The notes beneath the pieces were generated by a model, which searched no databases, was not told the origin of the DNA, and saw only the letters and a program-made list of their open reading frames with translations. 23,637 nt of DNA, from positions 1 to 23,637 of the forward strand of contig CAZEER010000034.1 of assembly GCA_964511215.1 (NCBI GenBank), written 5' to 3'. A program made the translations under genes and the position numbers. Source of the DNA: CAZEER01 sp964511215. GTDB taxonomy: Bacteria; Fidelibacterota; Marinisomatia; Marinisomatales; UBA1611. Each line of letters opens with the position of its first letter. Position 1 is the stretch's first letter. This document shows positions 19,801-23,637 of the stretch, one piece after another.

Positions 19801-21374
19801 ATGAAGATTTCCCCATTGGGCAGGTTATTGTTGGACCAAACACACCAGCGGATTTTCGTGCACGTCTTACAAGAGAATATCTTGGTTTTGACCCTAATAA
19901 TAATTCCGCAAGAAGAAAACTATTCTCAAATGATAGGATAGAATTAATTAATAGTACTCGTACCAATCCTCTGCTAGATGTGAACATTGAAAAAATTGAT
20001 CTGAATGGTGATGGAAATGTGGAAACTGTAATTGCAACTTTTGAAAGTGACTCAAATTATCATGGCTCGAACCATCGAGTTGAATTTATCGCTGAGGATG
20101 GATTTGGATTAGAAACTAGGGACACGATAATTGTCAATGTATTACCTAAAAATGATCCACCTACGATTGCTGCTCTTCCTGATACTGTCGTTAATGAGAG
20201 TGATTCCATATGGCTGGAATTTGCTTCTTATACCACAGATATTGATGATGAGTCTCTAACATTTACTATAACAGCTTTAACTAATGAGGATAAAATAAGG
20301 ATAGGAGATTCTCCGCCAGCTTCACCTTTTGAATTTGTGTCAGAGGGCCTTGGTGACTCCGTCCTTTTTGTGCCTGCATCAGAGTGGGCTGATTCTACAA
20401 CTATTCTTGTTGTAGCAGCTGATGAAGATACGTCTGCATCAGCAATATTTACCCTCGATATTACCAGAATAGAGCGTCCTCATATATCTGTGTCAGTTGT
20501 GCAAAATAATGCATTTAGTAATTATTTACAGGTAATGGCAATTGACACATTATCTAAGGCTACATTTTTATCAATGGAGGTACAAAATCAAAATATCCCG
20601 TTAGATACTATTGCGGCTTTTACCTATACTGGTGATATAACATTTGAATCGCAGGGTACATATACGATTGATATTTATGCAAATGCTGTTGTAGGAGACA
20701 CAACAGTTAGTGAGTCATTCTCACTTGCAGCTGGTAAAGCTGCTAGTCAGTGGACTGGAAGAAGTTATGATGGGCAATTCTCGGTAGTGGGGAACCCTGG
20801 ATCAATAACATATGACCAGCCTTTCCTTATAGCAGACTCAACATTGTTTGCAGAATCGTTTCATGATAGAGCATCATATGTATTAGGTAATGAAGGTTTT
20901 GATTTCAACCTTCCTGTTGAAATTAGAATGGTAAGTGAGCGTGATGATTTGGCAATTCACAGAAGAAAAAATGGTGTAACATGGGAAGAATTGCCATCCC
21001 TAACAATAGAAAGTGAAATTGTTACACTTTCAGAAAAGTCTGGCTACTTTAAGCTGGGACCAAAAACGATTATTGTTCCTGAACAGACAAATATATATCA
21101 GAACTACCCTAATCCATTTAACCCAACAACAACTGTTATGTATGATATTGGATTATTGGATGGGCTAAGCCAAAATGTTACAATAAGCATATATAATTTA
21201 CTTGGACAACACGTAGCAACGTTGATTGAAAATAAAGATCAAATCGGACAGTTTAAAGTTCAGTGGGATGGCTATGATGAATTTGGGCAGCAAATGTCAT
21301 CTGGTATATACTTTATACAGTTAACCACAAAAACTGGTATTATCAAAAATAAAAAGATGATGTTATTGAAATGA
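7827..21374 (+). CDS. Giant multidomain Ig-repeat surface protein with type IX-like C-terminal sorting domain (contains assembly gap)
   Basis: Nominally 4515 aa, interrupted by 100 Ns at 8312-8411, so true length and frame continuity across the gap are unverified. ATG 7827 is chosen over GTG 7821; it starts the signal peptide MKNNTKILSFIFIVTMVYSP with likely cleavage after LFA. Order of modules: an N-terminal beta domain (to the gap); 12 type-A Ig-like domains (8511-12542); 12 type-B Ig-like domains (12543-16736); mixed Ig/FnIII-like modules with Asp/Gly-rich loops (16737-19076); three cadherin-like modules (19077-20474); a C-terminal linker; and a FlgD-like sorting domain (21087-21371). Nearly every A and B module contains an AGN turn and ends VTFDK/VTIDxT before the next. 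I found only two Cys (FCDITY and VVCTLS). No enzyme domain is visible. The likely role is an extended cell-surface or secreted adhesin/fibre; the acidic character and D-rich loops suggest calcium rigidification. It overlaps the following lipoprotein gene by 4 nt (ATGA). Confidence 0.9.
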   Translation: MKNNTKILSFIFIVTMVYSPLFAETVAFAPAGQDASYDIYNTIVTNANTSAGTGGFTMSASNLTYDLSNVTYQLQASFDGGTSWYSNFSSAVAATGTYLANGMFQPDVTQEAQISVSHEVLSNMSAWPGNDGTLHLRVKNMYTGTYKPNDYASDDWTIDLTXXXXXXXXXXXXXXXXXXXXXXXXXXXXXXXXXXVVTFSIDYYDANYNQGSTPLTGTTDGSSVTIDKTSPEITVSIASSNDESSLAKHNDVVTLSIGANENLFEPPSVEIATNNSATVNPTTASNTYTATHTMDQSSDPQSAVTFSISGIKDYAGNTVSSISQTSDASSVTFDYTAPQLTTVTTSSDNALSSGTRAKADDVVTVTFYSNEQIQTPVVLIESESAFETNASGDKTSWTGTKTMDADDADGAVDFTINFSDLAGNAGTEVDINDLTSGGVTYDNTAPTTNSVTVASSNSNDGYAISGDVISVTIVSNENLQGDEDLSPYGISSASIASRTVTGTDISKISAVNWKLSLELNGNETSGPAPYAFTMTDLTGNQTAVTADLSDITIDNNVPSLTSINIASVNTDNSSYAKANDEIRVTFVANENLSTTTPPTGSIASTAATVSATSGQTNYTSTITTNSNTTEGDVAFTLAFQDPAGNTATANAVTDGSGVIFDRTAPLMSYVRMASNNDNALYAKVGSLVTLTFKATDNLKGTPTVTMFSNAVTSSGSNNDSLWTATATMQANQTDGDVPFTLDFTDLAGNTGTQITQVSNDPDGVVIFDEVLPTLTQVSIASNNSNGPTLAKVGDIITLTIVSSENIQTPTATIAGRTGSGAAALSDATSGLSLYESTYEMLDGDTEGTVAFAIDFSDLASNAGTQVTELASDADGSGVTFDKTAPSFTTGSGASISISSDNADNTVAILSNTITLQLTSTEPIKSGSNPVVTINGNNATVTRNTSQSFTATYQMSDSDGSDDIASIPFSVSSYEDLVGNAGATVASTTDGSAVKYDPTAPTLSNVAMVSVNTNNSAYAKEDDVIRLTFESSETINTPTISFLGSTADITLTQPQANSWQVEKTVASGHAETEAEFSITFSDLAGNAGVNSSGGTVVSTLTDGNTLVTVDRTAPSVTTVDIATNNWIDSNEDNIQDADELNPQYATPGNLITLTITTDEAIQEPAVTIGSNVAPTVAEVDGFDKKKWTATHTAGNVETLGQMSFLIDFTDLASNDGVDHNTILNDTDGNYVIYDNTQPVLSNVIFKSNNSIDTLYANKNSVVTITFNSNEQLLTSSVNVFVYDNIDLNNGQAATVTNTDGWDGTSEEWTASYQLSASFDDSEGAGFTLPYTIDFRDLYTVEGDQVTYQTPGVKGGVTFDKTPPDIPQFTYVSDNSNLATRAKTGDVITTTMKGDEPLADLTLTVGGNNVTETAVGGKLDSVWTAEYTMLTGDAEGPVSLVFDYKDYAGNLGTTKNSTTDDAIITFDKTTPTLSTVTIASNNRYDNAKAKVGDEITISIVASENLISTPTVSILGNSATVAQGGSASQWSATYTMQAEDDAGDVTFNIGFSDLAANLGVDVSETTNSSSVTFDKTATDISAISPSLDSGSDSGVSNSDGLTNDVTPTFTITGLTAVGATTDTLILFVNDVRMDSAAVVGNSVSLTSGTLTHSINAYSVTVKSRDLTGNISDASAAIEVTIDTQVPSVGDALDLVVADDTGVLDNDNITTATTPTLLVAGLAPGQLDSVRIYQDVAGLGITDQFLAGYLLATPITDSFTIGTALSEDVYTFSYKIVDAAGNISAMSDDLEVTIDLTPPSTTAVPDLLPDYDTGVSSTDDITNLSEIVFRITGGTLGDSVLVVDTDNSDAILTGEIISAQTDITISNLDDGTYNYATIGKDQAGNSSIKSDIITFVVDATAPDLNGDPAVAIDLTNSSDTGTDNSDNITNDTIPAFSASNLNVTDSVFLYRTVAGQTDELLVRGYASASTVSFNTPADKAFEENNYNIKVKAKDVAGNMSTFSAALPITIDTTAFTIVSAPDLLLEDDSGVSTEDNITNDRTPRLELKQLAASTDFIELFITNSSGATSLSSSGTKVLNVFSDTLLVPSDLTAGTYVFSYRVTDIAGNTSSLSSGTSVVIDYVAPDIPSTPDLAAENDLGVSSTDNLTSAASMVISASGIATGDYAILRQSEDGGGFAIVDTVLVGSDDNNTASFSIQNAENIETQFTYSIQAEDAAGNGSVVSNELDVNVDRLAPVVAGITIDLDEGSDTGFLNDDNVTQDATPSFTLTGLTSTDSVFLYFNATDSVGILADAASGQFSATIENDGIYDMTVKARDYAGNLSAASQGASPLENGYRLDTTAPVPYDPNSELPDSDWPAPDLIADFDSGSDNADDITKTRNPSFLINYLDPFRLYKVVLYAKKGFISTDADSNFVASNSDNITLSIPWVDASDDDIPDEGEGFALDEGNYEITYTVRDSAGNVTGLSNALNVVVDLTPPDDPAIPDLESEDDTGVLSDDNLTKENSLKINLAGVSENDIGTLYQIDPDNVQTLVGSDIISSDGLYFTATGLLDGTYTYYSTATDVAGNTSASSINLAVDVDLESPDVSGIQIDLKNTSDTGEFDDDDISKDSSPVFTVSGLTVTDSVFLYFNGNDSVQIVASAESEEVTGILAVDGTYSVTLKARDYAGNLSSSVQGSDPVDYVLDRVAPTGYDPSDPDNPIEFSAPDLISDSDTGFDESDNITNIQNPIFRISNLNPFETNKVVLYAQKIFTNTAADSGNSIYEQGYLDIGIPWDDVSGDGFHDEGEGFILVEGGHSITYTVRDLAGNITSASPALLVNIDTTSPPALGQPDLLASYDTGESATDNLTNLGAIVLDQTDTIPGYKWILFSAADVDDDGIYDPAIDNVITVIDSQQTPTPWIDLDGNGIKDLGEGGFGNDGLDLDGDGVVDGTRTESISIDVSVDPIYHFYAVHEDTAGNQSINSNVLTVGVDFTQPFCDITYNDPDNLVRAADGSIDATFTFTESINDLDGPPTITILYGDDIEESSFDTTVNLSKQNSDNDLIWTYPIPLNLTEISNYDGFAEITINATDVYGNSVPAVNTTGSSDLRIDNTPAFFTDFVPGDNSFNNDSAMQVISWLLNEPNESDAIDSASVTLNNLDDGNSYAVSLPVTDLIETGVARPPGILPGWGVVGETLESISEGTYEVIFTNFDLAGNTGNDTINFFTYDTTQPTVNISFSRLYAADGDTVVISAVFTEPMQDNLPPYFAMELPGGFNVAEGEMVPTNLPEPYDDFGQDGIDGTGDENGQYDQGETFVDLNGDGVWTEGDLINWKFVYILGSDGEPTALNGLVSNLTISNAHDRANNLLLGPLNILDSDGDGVSGDLLTFDNFDGTATFNYENITNPNLTNVGIGGDNIRITVSTNEPVMTTNPVPTLNLIYNSLDDNIEGNTVTGLNLTENPDANTWVFELLLSDSSQDDGIINFDFLGNDLAENPIEVLDSNQIFAVDNLPPTYYETGLVEIYGGNPVQGYITANTTEIGVMVFIESFANDSTLQEGGQVEIQYRNKTRGLGPPAGWLQIGTNDPIIENDDEYEFIRPIADLYAVMDTSSSNNDGLQPGDSIYVRARVIDKHANVTAFGTSPYKLVYDPNGPTVGTILSGDFPAFTEGGGTDTLVSIDQVSIDWSPFTEEGNNESGLERYELRIKKKYGLAEGPMELFFGPELGDTLSDTTTYFYQELYLEHDTRYIAEIVAFDSAGNVSTTLSSDTLLRLNSNPVIETISSQNIYEDLVWTDSVQITDLDLNLLQGDSHIYSLSTNIPTDPVEDGIARGGTSYTIALALDAMIQDDFYNGNIITINTGTGGAQVRTILDYEGGTRTAVIDTTGFTTWDNNPNSGTLYEIGRSSVVIDSLSGVLTWTPTQSDLGEYTITVTVTDAYGLDNNQDFTLTLLPVNDSPGLFLSDSVLISGESTGVIVWEEDLETSVVCTLSNYIYDVDHDVALEMNWGVAIYDTSQLDEDFPIGQVIVGPNTPADFRARLTREYLGFDPNNNSARRKLFSNDRIELINSTRTNPLLDVNIEKIDLNGDGNVETVIATFESDSNYHGSNHRVEFIAEDGFGLETRDTIIVNVLPKNDPPTIAALPDTVVNESDSIWLEFASYTTDIDDESLTFTITALTNEDKIRIGDSPPASPFEFVSEGLGDSVLFVPASEWADSTTILVVAADEDTSASAIFTLDITRIERPHISVSVVQNNAFSNYLQVMAIDTLSKATFLSMEVQNQNIPLDTIAAFTYTGDITFESQGTYTIDIYANAVVGDTTVSESFSLAAGKAASQWTGRSYDGQFSVVGNPGSITYDQPFLIADSTLFAESFHDRASYVLGNEGFDFNLPVEIRMVSERDDLAIHRRKNGVTWEELPSLTIESEIVTLSEKSGYFKLGPKTIIVPEQTNIYQNYPNPFNPTTTVMYDIGLLDGLSQNVTISIYNLLGQHVATLIENKDQIGQFKVQWDGYDEFGQQMSSGIYFIQLTTKTGIIKNKKMMLLK
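8312..8411. other. Scaffold gap (100 N) inside the giant gene
   Basis: Exactly 100 undetermined bases, the conventional placeholder for a gap of unknown size. Before the gap the protein reads WTIDLT plus a CGN codon (Arg whatever the third base), which looks like the end of a module. After it the text resumes near the end of a type-A module (VVTFSIDYYD ... DGSSVTIDKT). At least the first two thirds of one type-A domain must therefore be missing. Confidence 0.98.
8511..12542 (+). repeat. Type-A Ig-like domain array, 12 tandem copies
   Basis: Twelve modules start at 8511, 8832, 9156, 9492, 9813, 10134, 10473, 10818, 11157, 11529, 11904 and 12225. They are 106-125 residues long, most often 107. 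The consensus by eye is TAP-x-LT-x-V-x-IASNN, then AK-x-GD-x-ITLTF-x(2)-NE, then TPTV-x-I, a W(T/S)A(T)-x-TM strand, FTIDFSDLAGNAGT and DGSxVTFDK. A partial thirteenth copy (8412-8510) precedes the first, cut by the gap. Sequence divergence between copies is high at both DNA and protein level, so the array is old rather than a recent expansion. This is a bacterial Ig-like (Big-type) fold by pattern; I do not assign a Pfam accession. The modules at 11157 and 11529 carry insertions (for example DSNEDNIQDADELNPQ). Confidence 0.9.
12543..16736 (+). repeat. Type-B Ig-like domain array, 12 tandem copies in four three-domain super-repeats
   Basis: Modules start at 12543, 12864, 13203, 13512, 13851, 14181, 14514, 14835, 15243, 15561, 15876 and 16284 (103-151 residues). 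The consensus by eye is PDL-x(3)-DTG-x-S-x(2)-D-N-(I/L)TN, a GL-x(3)-DSV-x-LY strand, DGTY-x(2)-T-x-KA-x-D-x-AGN-x-S and VTIDxT. This matches the Ig-like repeats of giant RTX-type adhesins. Positions 1, 4, 7 and 10 share a (T/G)SDTG opening and DSVFLYF; positions 2, 5, 8 and 11 share APDL and, in 8 and 11, KVVLYA; positions 3, 6, 9 and 12 lack the TP after TN. This gives four super-units: 12543-13511, 13512-14513, 14514-15560 and 15561-16736. Copies 8 and 11 are both exactly 408 bp. Confidence 0.88.
16737..19076 (+). other. Mixed Ig-like / FnIII-like modules with Asp/Gly-rich loops of the giant protein
   Basis: Six non-identical modules begin about 16737, 17094, 17442, 17961, 18282 and 18699. 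The first four keep Big-like cues (DNTPAFF, YDTTQPTVNISF, VDNLPPTYYE, TxEPM). The third carries a long acidic insertion with two EF-hand-like loops, GQDGIDGTGDENGQYDQGE and DLNGDGVWTEGD (about 17640-17740), followed by DSDGDGVSGD. The last module (18699-19076) reads like fibronectin type III: IDWSPF, GLERYELRI, TRYIAEIVAFDSAGNVS. Module boundaries here are approximate. Confidence 0.6.
19077..20474 (+). other. Three cadherin-like modules of the giant protein
   Basis: Modules start at 19077, 19611 and 20151, each opening with N-x-(P/D/S)P, namely NPVIETIS, VNDSPGLFL and KNDPPTIAALP. The first ends GVLTWTPTQSDLGEYTITVT, the hallmark of dystroglycan/He_PIG-type cadherin-like Ig domains. The second contains the calcium-loop-like DLNGDGN, and the third has TDIDDESLTFTI. 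These modules commonly bind calcium between domains. The middle module is unusually long (540 bp) and contains a less typical DPNNNSARRKLFSNDR stretch. Confidence 0.7.
21087..21371 (+). other. FlgD-like C-terminal sorting domain (type IX secretion type A-like)
   Basis: Residues from NIYQNYPNPFNPTTTVMYDI through NVTISIYNLLGQHVATLI, VQWDGYDEFGQQMSSGIYF and the terminal KKMMLLK match the FlgD-Ig/T9SS type A C-terminal domain of the FCB group. In Bacteroidota such domains direct passage through the outer membrane by the type IX system and are usually cleaved, with the protein then attached to the surface. It is preceded by a linker ending GYFKLGPKTI. The match is strong; that a T9SS operates in this organism is inferred, since no por/gld/spr genes are in the window. 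Confidence 0.9.
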
Positions 21375-22222
21375 TAAAATATTTTAAAAATTCAACATTT
21401 GCTATCGTATTAATATTGATGTCAGGATGCAGACAAACTTATGAACCAACTGATAGCGATCTATCTAACTTTGGTTGGAATTACTATGAGGAAGGGCGTT
21501 ATGATGAAGCATTTGACTGGTTTTTACAGGCAATTACTGAAGACCCATCGTATGTGGACGCATATAATGGTATTGGCTGGACTCTGGGTCGTATGGGACA
21601 GCCAGCATTAGCTGTGGATTATTTTTCAACAGCAGTGAGTGAATTATTTCCTCCTGAAGAAGAGTTCAAAGAATATAAGTTAGACTACTATGCCGGGCTA
21701 GCATTTGGCTATAATGCAATTGGTAATGATGCACAGGCTTTAAACTATGCAAAAACTTTATTTTTTGGAAATTTTGATAATATTATTGGTGATGACGATT
21801 GGTGCTTTTGTCATGAAGAACATATAAATCAAATAGATGTTCGCCTTATCCAGGCAGTCTCAGAATATCGCCTAGGGCTTTTTTCAGATTGTATTGCTAC
21901 TATTAATAAAGCATATGGTAATTTGACAAATTCATTAGATGTTGCAATAAATTCCAATAGTCTTAGCGGCGAATATTTAGATTTGGATGGAAATTTTGAA
22001 TTTAATTCTGGCGATTTCATATGTAACGGTGAATGGGCAGATACAGATCAGGACAATCAACTCGATGAAGGTGAGGAGAGGTATTTTGATGAATACCCTT
22101 TAAATATTGATCATACCACTGTATCTGGGAGAGCTATTTTAGCGAATCATCTTGCGCTTCTTGCATCATATACATCAATAAATAATGAAGTAAATGGTTT
22201 AAGCTGTAATTGTACCAACTAA
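21371..22222 (+). CDS. TPR-containing lipoprotein with EF-hand-like loops
   Basis: A 283-aa protein with a lipoprotein signal: MIKYFKNSTFAIVLILMSGC, Cys at residue 20, lipobox LMSGC. Two TPR units follow at about residues 30-100: FGWNYYEEGRYDEAFDWFLQ, AITEDPSYVDAYNGIGWTLG and AVDYFSTAV. Weaker helical pairs extend to about 190 (YAGLAFGYNAIGNDAQALNY; SEYRLGLFSDCIATINKAY). Residues about 200-245 hold two acidic loops, DLDGNFEFNSGDF and DTDQDNQLDEGEE, the same style as loops in the giant protein. A CFCHEEH segment and a terminal CNC add Cys not expected of a plain TPR. The ATG overlaps the giant gene's TGA (ATGA, 21371-21374), so translation is likely coupled. A role as membrane-anchored assembly, retention or transport partner of the giant protein is inferred from this coupling. 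The TPR/lipoprotein assignment is secure; function is unknown. Confidence 0.85.
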   Translation: MIKYFKNSTFAIVLILMSGCRQTYEPTDSDLSNFGWNYYEEGRYDEAFDWFLQAITEDPSYVDAYNGIGWTLGRMGQPALAVDYFSTAVSELFPPEEEFKEYKLDYYAGLAFGYNAIGNDAQALNYAKTLFFGNFDNIIGDDDWCFCHEEHINQIDVRLIQAVSEYRLGLFSDCIATINKAYGNLTNSLDVAINSNSLSGEYLDLDGNFEFNSGDFICNGEWADTDQDNQLDEGEERYFDEYPLNIDHTTVSGRAILANHLALLASYTSINNEVNGLSCNCTN

Positions 22223-22286
22223 AACACTTAAAGCACTAAGCATCATTAGCGAACTAATTCTTTCCAAAAATTCTCCTGTAGAATGG

Positions 22287-22718
22287 ATGACCAAAGCTTA
22301 TCAATTAGCAGAAAAAGCTTATGAGATTGGTGAAGTGCCTGTTGGTGCAATAATAGTGAAAGATGATAAAATTATTGGCCAAGGCTACAACCAAAGAGAA
22401 CTCCTAAAAGATCCAACAGCACATGCCGAAATAATTGCAATCTCAGCAGCGTCAAATACAATAGGAAATTGGAGATTAGAAGGTTGCACTTTATATGTAA
22501 CAAAAGAACCGTGCTCAATGTGTGCAGGGGCTATTATAAATTCTAGGATCTCTAATCTAATATTTGGGGCCTATGATGATAAAAAAGGTTGTTGTGGATC
22601 ATTGTATCAATTATGTGGAGATATACGGTTAAACAGTAAAACAGCAGTTAAAGGCGGCATAGAAGAGAATAAGTGCGGGGAAATTTTAAGACAGTTTTTT
22701 AAGAGCAGGCGAGTTTAA
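22287..22718 (+). CDS. tadA: tRNA-specific adenosine deaminase TadA
   Basis: A 143-aa cytidine/deoxycytidylate-deaminase-fold protein that converts A34 to inosine in tRNA-Arg(ACG), needed to read CGN codons. Zinc and catalytic motifs are intact: TAHAEI (H46 ligand, E48 proton shuttle) and EPCSMCAGAI (C76, C79). GEVPVGAIIV and NWRLEGCTLY match TadA proper rather than general cytidine deaminases. ATG 22287 is the only canonical in-frame start, but the residues just upstream in frame (VEW-M) resemble the YWM/LYM that lies inside the N-terminal helix of E. coli and B. subtilis TadA. The native start may therefore be a few codons earlier with a non-canonical codon. There is a 64-bp gap after the lipoprotein gene and no recognisable terminator, so it may be read through from that unit or have its own promoter. 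Confidence 0.95.
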   Translation: MTKAYQLAEKAYEIGEVPVGAIIVKDDKIIGQGYNQRELLKDPTAHAEIIAISAASNTIGNWRLEGCTLYVTKEPCSMCAGAIINSRISNLIFGAYDDKKGCCGSLYQLCGDIRLNSKTAVKGGIEENKCGEILRQFFKSRRV

Positions 22719-22812
22719 GATTATTTTAAATTGATTAACAATTTATAGGATTAAGAGATTATTTCCTAATCGATGGATACCCAATGATATCCTATTAATG
22801 GATTATTAAATA

Positions 22813-23202
22813 TTACTCTTTTTGAAGCTCAAATGATTCTGAAAGAAAAATATTATTTTTAATTTGACCAGAAACTTTAGCAATCCTTACAGCGTTGCAA
22901 AATCCGTCTTTTGCGTGGGAGTCTCCATGGTCCTCTATTCCCGAACCTTTTACATTATAAGACTTTTCATCAATTTGAATTGCAAGGCTACACTTTCTGT
23001 TTTTTTTCATACCAAAATTGCACATTCCACATGATGCTAGAACCAGGCCTTTTACAGCACCATTTTCATTTATAGATGTAACGAAGTCAATTGTGGGTAT
23101 TTCTGAATTTTTATTTGAAATATTACATGATCCGCAACCAGCATAAACTATATTGAGTGCAAAATAAAAAATTATTGTAGTGGCAGTTGATAGTCTAAAC
23201 AT
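22813..23202 (-). CDS. DUF6370-like small exported cysteine-rich protein
   Basis: About 129 aa starting at ATG 23202. This start is preferred over the longer frame beginning at 23256 because it has AGGA (23211-23214 on the + strand, as TCCT) 8 nt upstream and gives a clean signal peptide, MFRLSTATTIIFYFALNIVYA, before GCGSC. The mature core (LASCGMCNFGMKKNRKCSLA, IQIDEKSYNVKG, IEDHGDSHAKDGFCNAVRIA, VSGQIKNNIFLSESFEL) matches my recollection of the DUF6370 family, small periplasmic proteins of unknown function with a CGxCxFG...C motif, HGDxHAxDGFCNA and an OB-like beta pattern. The His/Cys/Asp pattern suggests metal binding, which is not established. The upstream same-strand neighbour is the 62-aa gene, 62 bp away. 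Signal plus core fill the whole length; nothing looks truncated. Confidence 0.75.
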   Translation of the reverse strand: MFRLSTATTIIFYFALNIVYAGCGSCNISNKNSEIPTIDFVTSINENGAVKGLVLASCGMCNFGMKKNRKCSLAIQIDEKSYNVKGSGIEDHGDSHAKDGFCNAVRIAKVSGQIKNNIFLSESFELQKE

Positions 23203-23264
23203 ATCATTTATCCTAAGTTTAATGATTATTAAGTTAAAATAATAAGTAACTAACATTAAGACTT

Positions 23265-23453
23265 TTAATTTTTTGTTTTGTAGAATACTGTGACAAAAAC
23301 TGTATTCTCTCTTAGGTGTTGAGATTGAGATGAACTGATAATTTTTATATTTTTATTATCATTGAGCCATGCTTGTATTTGTTTTTCTATTTCATTGCTT
23401 AAGGGTATGAGATCAGTTTTTACAATCTCAAAAACTTTAATTTTCATTATCAT
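23265..23453 (-). CDS. Small conserved-looking cytosolic protein (62 aa)
   Basis: A 62-aa protein with an alpha/beta pattern: a first strand (KIKVFEIV), an amphipathic helix (NEIEKQIQAWLNDN) and two strands (IKIISSSQSQ, TVFVTVFYKTK). This pattern of EINxWLxxNxxIKIxxxxQSQ followed by a final ITVFY strand is one I associate with short uncharacterised bacterial proteins, but I cannot name a family or function. The start is ATG 23453 with AGGA 4 nt upstream; ATG 23447 is an equally possible start 10 nt from the same AGGA. It lies between tRNA-Ser and the DUF6370-like gene, all on the minus strand. Confidence 0.6.
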   Translation of the reverse strand: MIMKIKVFEIVKTDLIPLSNEIEKQIQAWLNDNKNIKIISSSQSQHLRENTVFVTVFYKTKN

Positions 23454-23570
23454 TTTTTCCTATAATATTTTGGTTGAAAAAAGGACAAATATTTTTCCTT
23501 TTTATACAAATTGTATGAAATATACCATATTTTAATGATCAAAATTAAAATAATTTGATTAGATAAAAAG

Positions 23571-23637
23571 TGGAGAGAGAGGGATTCGAACCCCCGGTAC
23601 CCATAGGGTACACTGCATTTCGAGTGCAGCGCATTCA
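23571..23637 (-). tRNA. tRNA-Ser(CGA), 3' portion, runs off the window end
   Basis: Read on the minus strand, the sequence gives an anticodon stem CTGCA/TGCAG with loop CTCGAAA (anticodon CGA at 23620-23622). Next comes a long variable arm with a perfect 6-bp stem GTACCC/GGGTAC and a TAT loop, then a T arm GGGGG-TTCGAAT-CCCTC and the 3' acceptor strand TCTCTCC. The extended variable arm makes this a type II tRNA, and with CGA it is serine, reading UCG. The base after the acceptor is A and CCA is not encoded. The D arm and 5' acceptor strand lie beyond position 23637. Confidence 0.93.

Noticed and set aside
22719..22812. Possible bidirectional terminator between convergent tadA and the DUF6370-like gene
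   Set aside because: Only 5-bp candidate stems with 8-13 nt loops (for example GATTA/TAATC around 22750-22772) and no adjoining T-run; not convincing.

Overview
Organism: the window looks like a Gram-negative, AT-rich bacterium of the Fibrobacterota-Chlorobiota-Bacteroidota side of the tree. My best guess is Candidatus Marinimicrobia (SAR406 / Neomarinimicrobiota). The main reason is a giant secreted protein that ends in an NYPNPFNPTT-type C-terminal domain, the FlgD-like / type IX secretion sorting domain common in that group. Supporting points are an acidic exported proteome, EF-hand-like Asp/Gly/Glu-rich loops inside surface proteins, and weak or absent Shine-Dalgarno sequences. This is an inference; no rRNA or marker gene is present. 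The sequence is a scaffold with one 100-N gap (8312-8411). Layout: (1) 1-6767 is a very AT-rich surface-glycan block. On the + strand lie the 3' part of an ATP-grasp ligase, a polyprenyl-phosphate-type GT2 glycosyltransferase, and a WecE-like sugar-nucleotide aminotransferase. Converging on them from the - strand is an O-acyltransferase module: an AlgI-like MBOAT, an SGNH-like partner coupled to it by a 4-nt overlap, and a polytopic GT-C-like membrane protein. Together they suggest synthesis and acylation of an amino-deoxy-sugar surface polysaccharide. (2) 6768-7027 is the divergent promoter region. (3) 7028-22222 is a compact three-gene + strand unit with visibly higher GC. It holds an exported protein with a 62-residue Asp/Glu tract followed by a beta-rich domain; a giant exported protein of nominally 4515 aa; and a TPR lipoprotein whose ATG overlaps the giant gene's TGA. 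The giant protein carries 12 Ig-like domains of one family, then 12 of a second family arranged as four copies of a three-domain super-repeat, then mixed Ig/FnIII/cadherin-like modules and a sorting domain. I infer a secreted, calcium-stiffened surface fibre or adhesin with dedicated partners. This is the most interesting system in the window. (4) 22287-23637 is housekeeping or small genes: tadA on +, and on - a DUF6370-like Cys-rich exported protein, a 62-aa conserved-looking small protein, and the 3' portion of tRNA-Ser(CGA) running off the window end. No intergenic stretch exceeds 300 bp; the longest is 6768-7027.
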